From: Vigna angularis
Taxonomy: Eukaryota > Streptophyta > Magnoliopsida > Fabales > Fabaceae
Direction: 5' to 3'
Assembly: GCF_016808095.1 (NCBI RefSeq)
Contig: NC_068974.1
Location: 37,982,590 to 38,046,589, forward strand
DNA length: 64,000 nt
Shown here: piece by piece, positions 50,330-63,269 of the stretch
How positions within the stretch are numbered: the stretch's first letter is position 1
Layout of the letters: each line of letters opens with the position of its first letter
Program-made: the position numbers and the translations under genes
The notes under the pieces: model-generated
What the model was told of the DNA's origin: nothing
Database searches by the model: none
What the model saw: the letters and a program-made list of their open reading frames with translations, nothing else

Positions 50330-53300
50330 TCATGAAAGAATTGCTTTAAGGGCATCCTTGACGTAAGAATATTTGAAGGTGAAACCCAACTTCTTAGCTT
50401 GAGTAGGAAGCACTTTCTGCCCTTCTAAAACCTACAAAGAGAAGAAGTTAAATGGCAGCAGTTAAGTAGAGTGAGGGCAAATTAAGCAGAGATTATTCCT
50501 TACCACAGAAGCACCTTCTCCAAGGACAGCCTTGAGTGCAAAATCCGGTACCGGCAGCCATGAGGGACGAGCCAATACATGTCCCAGCTGGTCACACAAT
50601 TCTGCCAATCGCACAGGATTTGGTGCAGTTCCATTGATAACACCTAAACAAACAAACATCATTCACGATAATGCAACAAACTAAACTGAAAATATTTTGC
50701 CTTGAAAATGTCTAGAGTGGCTAGGGGTAATCTCAAAAGGAATAACATAATTTAACCGTGTAATTCTGGCTGTCCATTATTCATTTGCATTTTTTTTGAT
50801 GAATTTTGATAAATTCGTTTTGGGTGGCAGTGAATAGTTCACCTTTGTAAGATGGATTTAATAGCGCTTCATATATCAAATTGACAATGTCATCCAAGTG
50901 AATCCAGGAGAACCTGTACGAAATAATAAAAAGAACTCAAGTACTCAACTATGACATCTACCATGAAATTAATACAAACTAAACATCTTATTGGCAGCAA
51001 TCAATCCGTAAAAAGGGCTGTTTTTGCTTCATCGACAGTGTCTTAGAATGGGCTAAAAATACTACGAAGTACATCTCTTGCAAGCGAAAGACACTGAGTA
51101 AAATACCATTGTTTTCCAGAACCGAGAGGTCCACCAGCAAACAAATTGAAGAGAGGTATCATTTTAGCTGCGGAGAGTCAGATGTTATTATCAGTTAAAC
51201 CCAACAATATCATGAATTTTCAATAGTTTTTTTATCAGATGTAATTTCTTCATGCATTAAACAAGAAAAATACTTGTATCACAAAATATATTTTGTTTTA
51301 AGATCATATTTAATAGAATCACGAATATAAGCCTAAGGGCATAAGTGGACAAGTATAGGATATCAAATACTATATTTAAGTCCATAATTTGCACTTTAGA
51401 AGTCAAACCTAGTGCTCCACCATCTTTACCAAGAACAACACCAATGCGAATTAGAGTCAGTCTAACACCTCCGTTTACCTTTAGGGCTGTTGATTCCCAC
51501 TCCCTACAAACCTGTACAGAAGGGGCATTCTTGGTCAGTGCAATCTAGAAGCTACAGTTGGACATGTTTCCATATTCTTTAGTAACATCTCGAGGGACAG
51601 AAAGTTAGACAGAAGTAGCTCCTATTTTTCATAATCAATACCTACATTTAACTTGTATATTTTGTACTAGACACTTTAAAAGTTCAGTCTCGAGATCAAA
51701 TTTCAAAGTAGGAAACTGGGTTCTTTTTGCACTTTCAACAAAATAATAAATGTTGGTTTTCAAATGACTCAAATTCCTAAAACCAAAGTCAGATTAGTTT
51801 TGATACCTTTCGTTGACTCGAAAATATCGGATTCGTAAACCTGAATGATCATAAACACACTTTCGATGGAAAAATATCAAAAGCTATTTATAAGATATAT
51901 CAATTATGACCAATATTTTTAAACACCATCAACTAAGTAGAAAAACAGAAAGCTAAGAGATTATAAAAATCATCAGACGAAATGTTAAATAAGAAAGATC
52001 AATATCCTTTTGAGTTCATGAGTAATACTCTTTAAATATTCCATCCATTCACAAAGCAAAGAAGTTTTTTTATTTTCTACTTTCTCATCACATTTTAAAA
52101 TCTTATCTTTCTGTACAGTAGTAACAAAAGCATGTATTTTTTTCCTTACCTCGGCCAAATAATCATTTCCTGATGGACTTTGTTCATCAAAGACTTGTGT
52201 CTCATTGGTACCTGAACGTATTAAAGTGGAAGGAAAATGAAAAAACTTGCTGTGCACGCATAGTTATTAACCAGTTAGTGAATATAACACGTGCTCCAAA
52301 AATAATTATATTTGCTAGCCAATGCATTAAACAACCAATGATAATATTAATCTCCAAGCAAGACAATGACCAATTAGTATTGAATCATTTTTTGCATACA
52401 AACATACATACCATAATAACCAACAGCTGTTGCACTAACTAGAACTTTAGGTCGAATTTCATCTGGTGCACTGTTTATCAATTCTACAACCTTTGCTACG
52501 AAATAAATAGGTCAGGAAGAATAAGCAATGATTTATGCAAATAGCGGAAAAATCTGTGGAGGCCCGTATTTTTACCAAGAGAAAATAATAAACAACATAT
52601 TTGTTTTCATTTTTGTCAATGGGAAATGTATGCTTACCTTTGAGGTCACTCTAATCCTGCTCTGCTTGATTTCCTTCTTTATCTGCAGCATTAAAATGTA
52701 TGTTACTCCCTTGGAATTGTGCATGTGCTAATTTTACCAGCACAAAAAAGGTTAGAGGAAGAATAGACAGAAAAATAGACAGTATATGTGTAGGTATAGT
52801 CAGTTAGTTCCTCTAAAAGATAATGTCCAACAGTTTTCAACTTACATCAATGTCCAATTTAGAAAAAAGTTTCTGAAATTATACATCAATATATTATTCA
52901 TAATTTCAGAATTCTGGATATAAAAATGTCGTATGTAAATTTTCTTATTCCAATAAAATTTAGAACAAATAAAAATGAGGCCTTTCCAACGCAACTAGAA
53001 AAGAAACATACTGCGGTGATAAACTACAAATCAAATTAGCCTGAACAGAGACAATATCAAAACATCATTAGAAAGATACCTAATATGTCTTGATAACCAC
53101 ACCAAATAGGTGTAAGTTGAAGACTAAATCATCTAAGTAGTGGAAGTAATAAGAACGGCAATAACCTCAGGAGACCACCGGGTACTTATGGGCAGTCCAG
53201 CCAAATTCACAACCCCCGTTGAGCCCTGAATGCTATCTTTCCATTCTGGCTCTTGTGCAATCTTGATTCCTGGAAAGTCTTTTGCTGTAGATACCAAGGT

Positions 53301-54769
53301 AAAATTAACCAATTAATCCAACGTACAGTATATGTCTGAAAGAGTCAGGTTGAGCAGAAAATTGTTATTTTTCTCTACTGAGAAAAATAAATGCTTGAAT
53401 TGGAACCAACAAATGTATATTACTTATAATTTAAAAATTGAAGCTATTCTGCTGTAATTGAAATTGATGTGTCACTTTGATCTCTTGAAAAGGTTTGCAG
53501 CTGTAAATGAGTTTGTCGGTATTCTTTTGTAAAGTGTGAGTGTTAGAACACATTCATAGCATTAATTTATTACCTTCTTACCCGGAAAAAATGTTTCTGC
53601 TTTAGATTTAGATCGCGTCAAGACGTGAACACTGTGATTGTCTGCAAATATTGTTATTGAAATGCAAGTTAGCTTAAATGTTTACACATATACCTACAGA
53701 AGCTTAGAGTCTAACAAATAGCCAACCAAGAGTCTAACAAAATCCAGGAGTTATACGGATTCATCATCACGAAGGATGCAACTATTTATGTTCGTTTAGT
53801 TCATATTTTGCAAAACAACAGTATCACTGTGTGCAATATAGATGTACAAGAGAGCACTAGGAAAATACAACCAAAATGCATAGTGAAATTTAAGCAGGAT
53901 TAAAAATGGCCGAAATCTAGATGTACAATAGATCACCAGGAAAATACTGCATTTCATATAATAAAACATAAACAAATGTGCTCATTTAAGCAAGAGGGTG
54001 GCATAACCTGCATGCAGTCTTTGCACCAACCTTCTACCAATAAAACCCGTTGCTCCAGTTACAGATATGATCATTTTACTTCCCTGCAAAAACACTTTTA
54101 GCTTATAATGTGAAACCCAAACTAAATGAACAGTTAGAAAAGGAAACTGATAACAGTTAACATGACCTTCTCAATATGCAAATTATCAATGTAATGTTCA
54201 ACAAAAGGCATGGTTCCTAGACATATAGAAGCAATCTGGTGAATCTTAAAGTAAATATTAGTTATAAGCAACACTTAACAAGACATACAAAGTTGCATAG
54301 CTCATCCCTCTTCAATTTTTGGCTTGCAATCAATTGTGAGGTTGAGAGGTGGACACTGATAATCACAGGTGGCACTCTTATTTAGAACCAAAAGAGCTAT
54401 CGATCCTAACCGAATAAGGTTTCCTAAGGCGAGATGAAGACAAACCTAATATGATTATTAGCATCCAAAATCATTTGTCACTAACAACTAACATTTGCCT
54501 ATGACAATAATAATAATAATAATAAAACAGAACGGATAAGTAATACCTTGGGATCTTGATTGGTGACGCACCAAACCCTAAAGCTCCTGGTCTCTCTGGT
54601 CTGGTAAAACGGAAGGAACGTGCATTGATGGAAAGTGGAGAATGCAGAAAGGTGAGAAACGAAAAGGTTAGTTCGATGAATGAACACTTACACAGAGAGA
54701 TCGAGGAAGATGAAGCGACGGAGAGATGGTGTGAGACCATGTCAAAGCAGTGGCTCCACACATTTCCAT
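50330..54769 (-). CDS. GC1: GC1/SulA homologue, plastid SDR39U1-type epimerase-family protein, 13 exons
   Basis: Predicted join, minus: 54769-54692, 54600-54547, 54083-54008, 53641-53582, 53284-53166, 52682-52638, 52490-52412, 52211-52150, 51511-51409, 51167-51107, 50913-50843, 50643-50504, 50431-50330 (349 aa). A transit peptide of about 40 residues precedes a Rossmann fold with VTGATGFIG (Gly54-x2-Gly57-x2-Gly60). Family phrases follow: [56 protein letters not shown], and a C-terminal DUF1731 ([15 protein letters not shown]). The Arabidopsis homologue GIANT CHLOROPLAST 1/AtSulA (about 350 aa, At2g21280) is at the inner envelope and affects plastid division; its enzyme activity is unknown. 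The 91-bp first intron lies in a stretch where longer open frames exist in two other frames, so exons 1-2 are the least certain. All phases agree. A (TAA)n tract lies in intron 2 (54505-54526). Confidence 0.92.
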
Positions 54770-55904
54770 TAGGATTCAGCACTCACCACAATTTGGAAGA
54801 CACGGGGTGAGTGAGTGTTAATAAACTATGCATTCTTATTCTCGCCGTGGTTTATTTGGAGCCACACCAACTACCTTCTCATATCCATCCCTCGCTTGCA
54901 CTTTTCTGATTGGACCATCGATTTTTTCTTTTTAACTCTTCAAAAACATAATTTCTTCTGGTTAGAGTTTATATACATTATCAGAAGGACAAATCCTGAT
55001 ATAGAAATAGAGTTTTAAAGCTGATAATATTTTCAATGTAGTCAAATTAGTATAGGCATGATATTTGGGATTTTTTTTTTTTGGTTTTTTGGTATTAAGA
55101 GTCTCGTTTGATACTCTACGGACGATTTATAATATATGATTTTCGTGTGTGACTTTTTTTATCATTAAATATAATAGTGTTTTCTTTTTATTATCTTTCT
55201 TCCTTAGTGTTATAGAGGATCGGAATGGTGATTGTCTTGATATGAGATTATATTGAAGTAATAAAGAGTGAGAGGAATGTATCATCTTCTTTTTCACAAA
55301 AAAGAGAAGAGTGACATGATAAAAAGATAAAAATAAAGTGTCATAATCTCATGTTTTTTTGGAAAGAAAGTCGTGAAGTACTAAACTTTAACAACTATGT
55401 GAATAAATCTCAGAATTATTGTATCTTTCAAAATCATTAGCACATAGATTACTTTTGGAAAAAATACTTATACTTATTTAAATCAGTACAATCAAGAATT
55501 ATTATGAAGTAAGAGCCATAATTTCATAAGATTTTGAAAATTTTGAAATGAAACTTAGATAATAATGATAAGACTTTTATACTTTTTAATACGTATCTTA
55601 AAATGTATGAGCATTTGAAAAAAAAAAATTGGTTAAAAAAAGAAAAAAATATTATCCCAAGAGGTTCAAACCTCAATTAGGACTAAGAAACTACATTAAA
55701 TTTCAAGAGTTTAGGAAAAATGATAATGAATTTAATATAACTATCTCAATGGTGAAGAATAAGAAGAAAAAAGAAACAAGGAAAAATTTGAATTTTTAAA
55801 GAGTTACATGTAATCACTAATTAGCCTATAAAAAATCAGAAGGTAATTGAATGCAAGTAGGTATTAAAACAATGAAGGAATAATAAATGACAAAAAGAAA
55901 ATTT
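54770..55904. other. GC1 promoter side and A/T-rich intergenic sequence
   Basis: Upstream of the minus-strand GC1-like gene, then A/T-rich sequence. No gene recognised. The last part may be the eroded 5' portion of the Copia remnant that follows. Confidence 0.45.
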
Positions 55905-56470
55905 TTAAAACAAGATCATTGGTGAAATGTTTTATTCAAGAAGAAAAAATTGAATATAATGAGGTTTTCTCACATATAATAAAATATTATTTGACACGAA
56001 TTTTGACATAATTTTGAATTAAAACAATTAGACGTGAAGACAACTTCTTTACATGAAGATTTGGAGATCATTTACATGTGTCAATTTGAGAAATTTTGTT
56101 AAGAATAAGGAAAAATTTCATTTCTTGAGAAAATAAATGTATATCCTAAGATAGAGTTCATGTTAGCGGTGCAAGATATTCAACTATTTATATGTAGTTA
56201 TAATAACTATGTTTACATTCAGATATGATAATTATGTCTATATTTTGAAAAGAGAATAATATGAATTATTTTTGTTTATATGTAGATATTATCTTTGTAT
56301 ACCGTAAATTTAATATAAAGATGAAACTTAAAGTTCAAAGAAATATCAAGCCCTAAATTTGATATGAAAATTTTTGGTTTTGCAAGGTGACTAGAAATAG
56401 ATAGACAATCTACTTATAACAAAGAAGTTGTTACAAGTTATTTAGATGCACATTATACAATAAAGTGACT
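55905..56470 (+). pseudogene. Decayed Ty1/Copia reverse-transcriptase fragment
   Basis: Three consecutive plus-strand pieces follow the order of the Copia RT. VKCFIQEEKIEYNEVFS (about 55922-55972) resembles the usual VAKGFTQ..G.DY.EVFSPV block. QLDVKTTSLHEDLEIIYMCQ (56025-56084) resembles the QLDVKTAFLHG.L.E.IYM block. FDMKIFGFAR (near 56357-56386) resembles FEMKDLG. Frames shift and stops interrupt between the blocks; the YVDD segment is not recognisable. I could not delimit LTRs. Inactive. Confidence 0.8.
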
Positions 56471-58452
56471 TTCAAAGCGCATGTTTACATTGTTTAAGAC
56501 CATAATTTAATTTGTTGGAAAAAAATTACAATTTTGTGGTGGTTTTATTTACTATCCATATAGAGTATACCATACTCACATAAGGGGTAAATGAGATTTT
56601 ATAGTTGAAGTGAATGATAGGAGAACTAAGTATTATACAAAAATGTGTAATTATTTATCAAGATAGTTAAGGTGTCTTACATTTAATTGTTGTTTAGAGT
56701 TGATTAATTTTTCATTTAAGAATAAAGAACAATTATGGAAGAAAGTTCTTTTGTGATTTATAGTCAATATGGAGAATTATGAAGATGGTTGTAAATGAAA
56801 CCATATGAAGAAAAACTCATTAAACCTATCTACTAGATTATCTATTAAACGGTTTACCAGTTACTAGATTATCTATTAAACCATTTACTAGTGCGTGGAC
56901 AGTAGATTATACACATAAAGACAACTAGACCATTTATAGGTTACACCATTTAGTGGTCATTTAGTGGTGCATAAATATTACATTATTTCCTGTTTTAAAT
57001 CTTTCTATTATATTTGATGCCAATATATATAACTTTTTATTTGATATCCTGTAAATATTTTATGACAGATTATCTTAGAGCATGTATTTTTATTATTGAT
57101 GCGTTTCTTTTATTATTCCAAACCTACCAGAAACAATCAAAGTGAAGTACTTTTCTCAGTATTGACAATAGTCGACGGTATTAACATAATTTCTATGCAA
57201 TCAGGCTCAAGCGAAGGAAAGTAATAGTCGCAACCGCAAACAAAGATGAAACGAACCGAATGGATAACTCGGACAATATGTCTAATTTGTCTAAAAAGTT
57301 TAAATTTGAGCTAAACATACAAAGATCAATTGAATGTAAAGAAAAAATAGGGTTTTAAATTTGAGCTAAACATACAAAAACCAATTGAATGTAAAGTTAC
57401 TGAAAGGGAAAATAATACACAGGCCTACTACTCTCCTTGACAAGAAATGGCAGCCATGTGATGAACGTTGCCAGTTCCGAAGTAGAGAAAAATATCGTAT
57501 CAAACTTGCTACACGTGACTAGAGTGCGTTATTATAAGAAAATAAGAAAATATCCTTAAGCTAACTCTTGGATCCTGTAGCGCCGCGTAAGTCATGTACG
57601 AGTGAGAGGTTCAGAAAAAAGCAGGTTAGATGAAGACTCATAAATGAATGATTTTGATGAGGTGAAGAAGCACGTTGAAACATCAATTCAATCTGATTTC
57701 TCAAGATCACTGCTTCTCTCTGATTATTCATACCATTCTTCAATTTTTTACCTTTCTACTATTGGTTTATTTGTCTGTACAACAGTTTAACATAACATAT
57801 TTAAATGAAAAAAAACAGTGAAATTTAAAAATAAGTATGCAAAGATACATATAATAATCTGACTTTAATCTACAAATAACAAAACACTTATATTACAGCT
57901 CATCTAGTAATTCCGTTGTATTTCTAGTAGGGAAAAATAATACCACATTCAAAATTAGTACACTGAGAAGTTAGCCTATTCAACTCAATCAAGTTAATTT
58001 CACATTTCGTTCCTGCCTCAACAATAACACGATTCAGAATAATATTAGAGTGCTCAAAAAGTTCTTTTATTGAGAACGTCCATGTGGATTCAGATTATAC
58101 AACTAACTGATCAAAACACAAGGCAACGTTTAGCCACACTAGCATCCAATATTAAAAGACTCATTAATACAAATAAATTACAATGGCAGTAGCAAAAAAA
58201 AAATAATACTAAGGGTATATGGCACAGGGAAAAAAGAAGCTTAAGAAGCTTTATTAAGCAAAGAAAGACTACACTTATACAAACACAAAAATGACTGGTG
58301 CAGCTACTGGTTTCACATAAGTATGTGTTAAATCCTGAAAGTGCCGTCCCAACATCACTAACCTCCACAATTAACAATTTACCCCCTCGCCCTCATAATA
58401 AGAAGGTTAAAAGCAGAAGGGAGATCAAAGAATATTTTGCAGCACATATTTC
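56471..58452. other. Intergenic sequence, TE debris and VHA-c 3' UTR
   Basis: A/T-rich, and possibly the eroded 3' portion of the Copia element up to about 57150. The last 400 bp before the V-ATPase stop are likely its 3' UTR. No gene seen. Confidence 0.45.
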
Positions 58453-59721
58453 TTAATCAGCTCTAGACTGACCAGCACGAGAAGACAGGATGATACCAAC
58501 AATGAGACCATACAGGGCAAGAGCTTCAGCAAAGATGAGGATGAGAATCATTCCAACGAAAAGCTTTGGCTGCTGTGCATTGGCTCTGTGGACGAAGATT
58601 AATTATTTAAAGCAAGAATTTTAATAGGATTCATTATAAAAGCTATATCCCTGTATTAAACTAACAGCAAAATCTACATTTCATCAAGGATAACATGATA
58701 AGATGTCCATTGATTGAAAGCATAGCGATTGCATTAAGTATCACCCTGAAATCTATAGACTTCAGCATATGATCAATACAGGTTGAATAAAAAAGGTGAT
58801 CAAATTAGTATCCACATTAATCATAAGATGAGATGCCAAGGCAGAAGAATAATACCTAACACCAGCATCACCAACAATACCAATAGCCATGCCAGCAGAG
58901 AGCCCAGCCAGCCCACAAGCAAGACCAGAGGAGAGATGTGCATAACCATCAAAGAGGTAATAAGATTTGGCCTTGGGATTAATGCCAGTACTGATGATAA
59001 CAGCAATAATAAGACCATAAATACCCAAAACTCCAGCCATAACAACAGGAACAATAGACTTCATCACCAGCTCCGGTCTCATCACACCCATCGAAGCCAC
59101 GCCCACACCACTCTTTGCTGTGCCATAGGCAGCTCCCATACCTTCCTCCATCATTTCAAATAACTCTTAGTAAGATAAATCTACAGAGAATGAAGAGCTA
59201 ACAAAGAACCTCACAATTCCTCTTTCTATGTTTAAATACACAACATTCAAGCTCTTGTACCAATCAATTTCAAGAATAAAAACAACGGGAAGATATTTCA
59301 ATAGACTATTTTTGTCAACTGAGAGCCAACCAAAGCAACGAAAACTCTAACCAAAACTATTCGTATCAGTCATCAACCTATATCTACAAGAAAAAATCAG
59401 TCCTTATATGCCAAAATAAATCTACGATTTGCAGCTACGCAATTGAATCCAACAAAACAATTGAACCGCAGAAACTACCAAAGAATAACTGAATCAACCA
59501 ACAATAACATATACTATTTGCCTTTTTCCTTTCATGCAGGGATCAAATTGCGCACAGGAAAATAAAATTTCCTAATACAATCTCGAAAGAGATCATGTAG
59601 CAGCTACGAACATAGATCTAATTGAAAAAATAGGTATTGAATTACAGGAAAAGACGAGTGCAGCAGCGGCCCCAAGGAAGCCGAAAAACGGTGCCGTCTC
59701 ATCGCCACTGAAGGAAGCCAT
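58453..59721 (-). CDS. VHA-c: V-type H+-ATPase 16-kDa proteolipid subunit c, 3 exons
   Basis: Predicted join, minus: 59721-59646, 59141-58856, 58585-58453 (164 aa, the normal family length). Four hydrophobic helices: [57 protein letters not shown], and [19 protein letters not shown] with the proton-carrying Glu141. The C-terminus is [10 protein letters not shown]. It forms the proton-translocating ring of the V0 sector in vacuolar, Golgi and TGN membranes. The sequence is nearly invariant among plants. Splice sites are in phase; intron 1 ends GGAAG|GT, which hides the acceptor inside a longer open frame that reads MMEEG instead. The antisense frame at 58783-59163 is a shadow. Confidence 0.98.
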
Positions 59722-60350
59722 AATCACTGCAACGACGTCGAATAGATCTGATCTGCGAAGTGAGTTATTCCGGTTTCCCCAGAGAGGTTCCACGTTCCGA
59801 TCTCTGTTACCGTACAGTGTGGAGGGGAAGGAACCTTTTCCCTTATTTTATAGTTGGTTAATTACCTTCCGTGCCCCCAACTGAACCGGTAAATATAACC
59901 CGACCCCAATTTATTCGGTTTTATCTTCCCACACCTCCAAAAATTTCTTGGCTCACCCCATCATTTTTCAAAATAAACATTTTACTCTTTGTAAAAGTTT
60001 TCCAAAAGTTATTTCTAGAGAAAGAAATTTTTAGAATCGATTTTCAGGAACAAGTTTTCAGAACGTATACATACAATAACTTCAGAAATAAGTTTTTTTA
60101 AATTGAGTTTTCTAAAACTAGTTTTTCATAATATATTAAATGTGTTCTGAAAAGAGTTTTTTTGGACGAACCTTTTATTACAATGTGTTTTAAGGGGTGC
60201 AGAAGAAGTTAATGGGGTGCAGGAAGTAATTTCCTTTATTTTATAATAGGCTTGGATTTCTACCGCATTGTGGCCCAAACATGTAGCATAAGAGATCATG
60301 GTCAAAGCATGCAGTAGCAGAGGTGAGTGGAGGAGGAAGAGAAGAAAAAC
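59722..60350. promoter_or_regulatory. Divergent promoter region between VHA-c and the aldo-keto reductase
   Basis: 630 bp between two head-to-head starts. Positions 59980-60170 hold diverged copies of a TTTTCAGAA/TTTCTAGA-like phrase. The proximal left part (59722-59850) is GC-balanced leader of VHA-c. No clear TATA for the reductase was found. Confidence 0.5.
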
Positions 60351-62772
60351 ATGGCAATTACGCTCAACAATGGCTTCAAGATGCCCATCATTGGACTGGG
60401 TGTGTGGCGCATGGAAGGAAAAGCAATCAAAGACATAATTCTCAATTCCATCAAAATTGGTTATCGCCATTTTGATTGTGCTGGTATTCTAGTGTTCCAA
60501 ATTTAGCATATATCTTGCGCTTCTTAATCTAGATTGGAATCTTCTACCTTCTTAGGCGTTTTTTTACGGTATGAACAGCATTCGAATTGAATCCAAAAGC
60601 CCTGATTAAAACAAAATAATTTACCTTAGTTGATGCACACGGTCGATGTTCTTTTTGTGCAGTTTAAAGTATTAAAACGATTAAAAGTTACCGTCTTTTT
60701 TCTGAATATTCTGATGCCTCCTTTTATCCCTTTTATGCTGTTGGATTAACCCCACCAAAACCTGTTGATTAATTAATGTCAAAGCATAAGTTTTAGTTGA
60801 TGCGTTTACTTAGTGATTTGTGGATTAGCATAAGGTGGTTAACGAGATTTGGATGCGTTGTTGCAGCTGACTACAAGAACGAAGCAGAAGTTGGAGAGGC
60901 GCTTAAGGAGGCTTTTGATAGTGGCCTTGTGAAGAGGGAGGACCTTTTCATTACCACAAAGGTTAGTTTCATAGTAATTCCTGTTCGTGATTTCTGTAGG
61001 TGAAGATGATAATGATAATTGTTCTGATTCAGATAATTACAGTCTTATACTTTGCTTTTGAATGTGCTTTTAGCTTTGGAATTCTGATCATGGACACGTT
61101 CTTGAGGCATGTAAAGACAGTCTCAAGAAGCTTCAGTTAACTTATCTAGACTTGTATCTTGTTCATTTTCCTGTTGCCGTAAGGCATACTGGTATGTCCG
61201 TTTCCTTTAATTTATCTTTCATTGCATGTACGGTTACAACTATAACTGTCACTGTTAAAGGAGTCATCTAACCGCGCATCTTTGAACATTACACTGAAAA
61301 CACAGTTGAGCTTCAATTCCATACAGACAAGATCAGTCATATATATATGAATACTTCCGTTTTGTTATTCTGTGATAATGTATACTTTATATGCTGGCTA
61401 CTTTACAAAATTAGCTCAAATCATGGCATTTTGTTTGGGATTTTTAACAGTGATTTCATGCACATTTGAATGCTTTCTAATATAATTTTCGCATATTGCT
61501 CACATGCAGGGGTTGGTAATACTTCTAGTCCTTTGGATGATGATGGAGTGCTGGATATAGATACCACCGTATCCCTGGAAACTACCTGGCATGCGATGGA
61601 GGATCTTGTTTCATCCGGCTTAGTTCGAAGCATAGGGATCAGGTGCAATTTGGTTATGCAAACCATTTTTGCTATGTTCAAGTAGATGCCCCAAAAAATA
61701 TTTTTGCTACCCTTTATGGGCAAGTTTTGTCCAGTTATTTAGAACAGTAAAATCCAGAATGAAGAAAGATAAAACAAACAGTCCTGTCAAGTTCACGAAG
61801 ATTGACATCTTGAAAACCTCTCATTAGTCATTAGTCATTAGTCACATGATTTTAAATGCACTTTCCAGCTCCTACATGACAGTTTATATTGTTGGGGGAT
61901 GATTAAAAAGACTTGCAGCCAAGTCTCTTTGCATTATCCATCTTTATATGCTGTGATATGAATCTGATTTTTGGATCTCCATCATTCTGGTTTGTTCACT
62001 CTTGCCTCAGGTTTCAGGTAACCCTTTATTTAAATTGATTTCTGTAGACTCTTGTACCATGATGAAGAGGAATGTATTGGATAACCCATCTATGTTTGAT
62101 TTAATGGTCTAGATGTTCCTAGTATTAACTTGAGAAATGGTTGATTCTTTTTATTGAAATTGCATTCTTTCAAAAATGTTATTTGCAGCAACTATGATAT
62201 CTATCTGACAAGAGATTGCTTAGCATATTCCAAGATAAAACCTGCTGTAAATCAGATTGAAACCCATCCATACTTCCAGCGTGAGTCTCTCGTCAAGTTT
62301 TGTCAGAAGCATGGGATTTGTGTCACTGCACACACTCCATTAGGAGGTGGTGCAGCAAATTCTGAATGGTTTGGTACAGTTTCATGTTTGGATGACCAAG
62401 TTTTCAAAGTGAGTGGTCAATACTAGTTTCCGAGCACAATGCTATTAACAAACTACCATAACTGCCTGCAATTGTGTATGAAAAAACAGTTTCACGGAGT
62501 AGATTAATTTGAGGAGGTTGTACCATTTTCTTTGATTTCAGGGTCTGGCTGAAAAATACAAAAAGACTACCGCCCAGATTGCTCTTCGCTGGGGCATTCA
62601 GAGGAACACTGTGGTCATTCCCAAATCGTCAAAACTGGAGAGGCTGAAAGAAAACTTTCAGGTTTTTGATTTTGAGTTGTCTAAAGAGGACCTGAAGCTC
62701 ATTGGAAATCTGGATAAAGCATATCGAACTAATCAACCAGCTGTGTTTTGGGGCATAAATCTGTATGCATGA
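60351..62772 (+). CDS. NADP-dependent aldose-6-phosphate reductase-type aldo-keto reductase, 6 exons
   Basis: Predicted join: 60351-60483, 60867-60961, 61074-61191, 61510-61642, 62189-62408, 62542-62772 (309 aa). A complete AKR barrel with catalytic Asp42, Tyr47, Lys76 and His107 ([23 protein letters not shown]). The AKR signature [16 protein letters not shown] and the NADPH-site phrase [13 protein letters not shown] (Lys261, Ser262) are present. The C-terminal loop ends FWGINLYA. Closest known plant proteins are aldose-6-phosphate (mannose-6-phosphate/sorbitol-6-phosphate) reductases, cytosolic, reducing hexose-6-phosphates to polyol phosphates. Arabidopsis At2g21250/At2g21260 are of this type. 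The substrate in this species is not given by the sequence. All junctions are in phase. Confidence 0.94.
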
Positions 62773-63265
62773 GAATACCGTTCCTAAGAATGTATCATGA
62801 ACTTCCAATATGCAAAAACATACTGGCCGTTGGATCTTGAGACTTGTCTTGACATTCAGAGATGGTATAAGCTTCAGTCTCCTTGGTAGTCCATTGATTT
62901 GATCATCCAATCTCTTCTTTTCGATGGTTCAAATATTATCTTTTTAGCCCATAGAAAATTTCGTGGACTAAATAAAAGGGAGATTTCTGAACATTTTTAG
63001 TTAATTTTTTTTGCCCATTTGCTCTCTTCCCTTTTATTTTCCGTTCTATTTGAGAGTCTTCATCTTTTGGAGATGTGAACTTTTAATTGATAAGTTTCTG
63101 AAATATAGAAAATACAATAATAAAAAATTGGTAAATTTTGTTAATTACGAATACTTCAACGAAGAAATAACTGAAATTTTTTCTATCACTGAGTCAGTCT
63201 CGTAAGACATCACACTTAAAAATTTGTATAATGTTTATCAGTCTTCTGTTCATCTTTTTTATTTC
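62773..63265. other. 3' flank of the aldo-keto reductase
   Basis: Probable 3' UTR to about 62990 (AATAAA near 62971), then A/T-rich sequence. No gene. Confidence 0.5.
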
Positions 63266-63269
63266 CATC

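Noticed and set aside
58783..59163. 126-codon plus-strand frame opposite the V-ATPase c exon
   Set aside because: Antisense shadow of a highly conserved exon; the sense protein is unmistakable.
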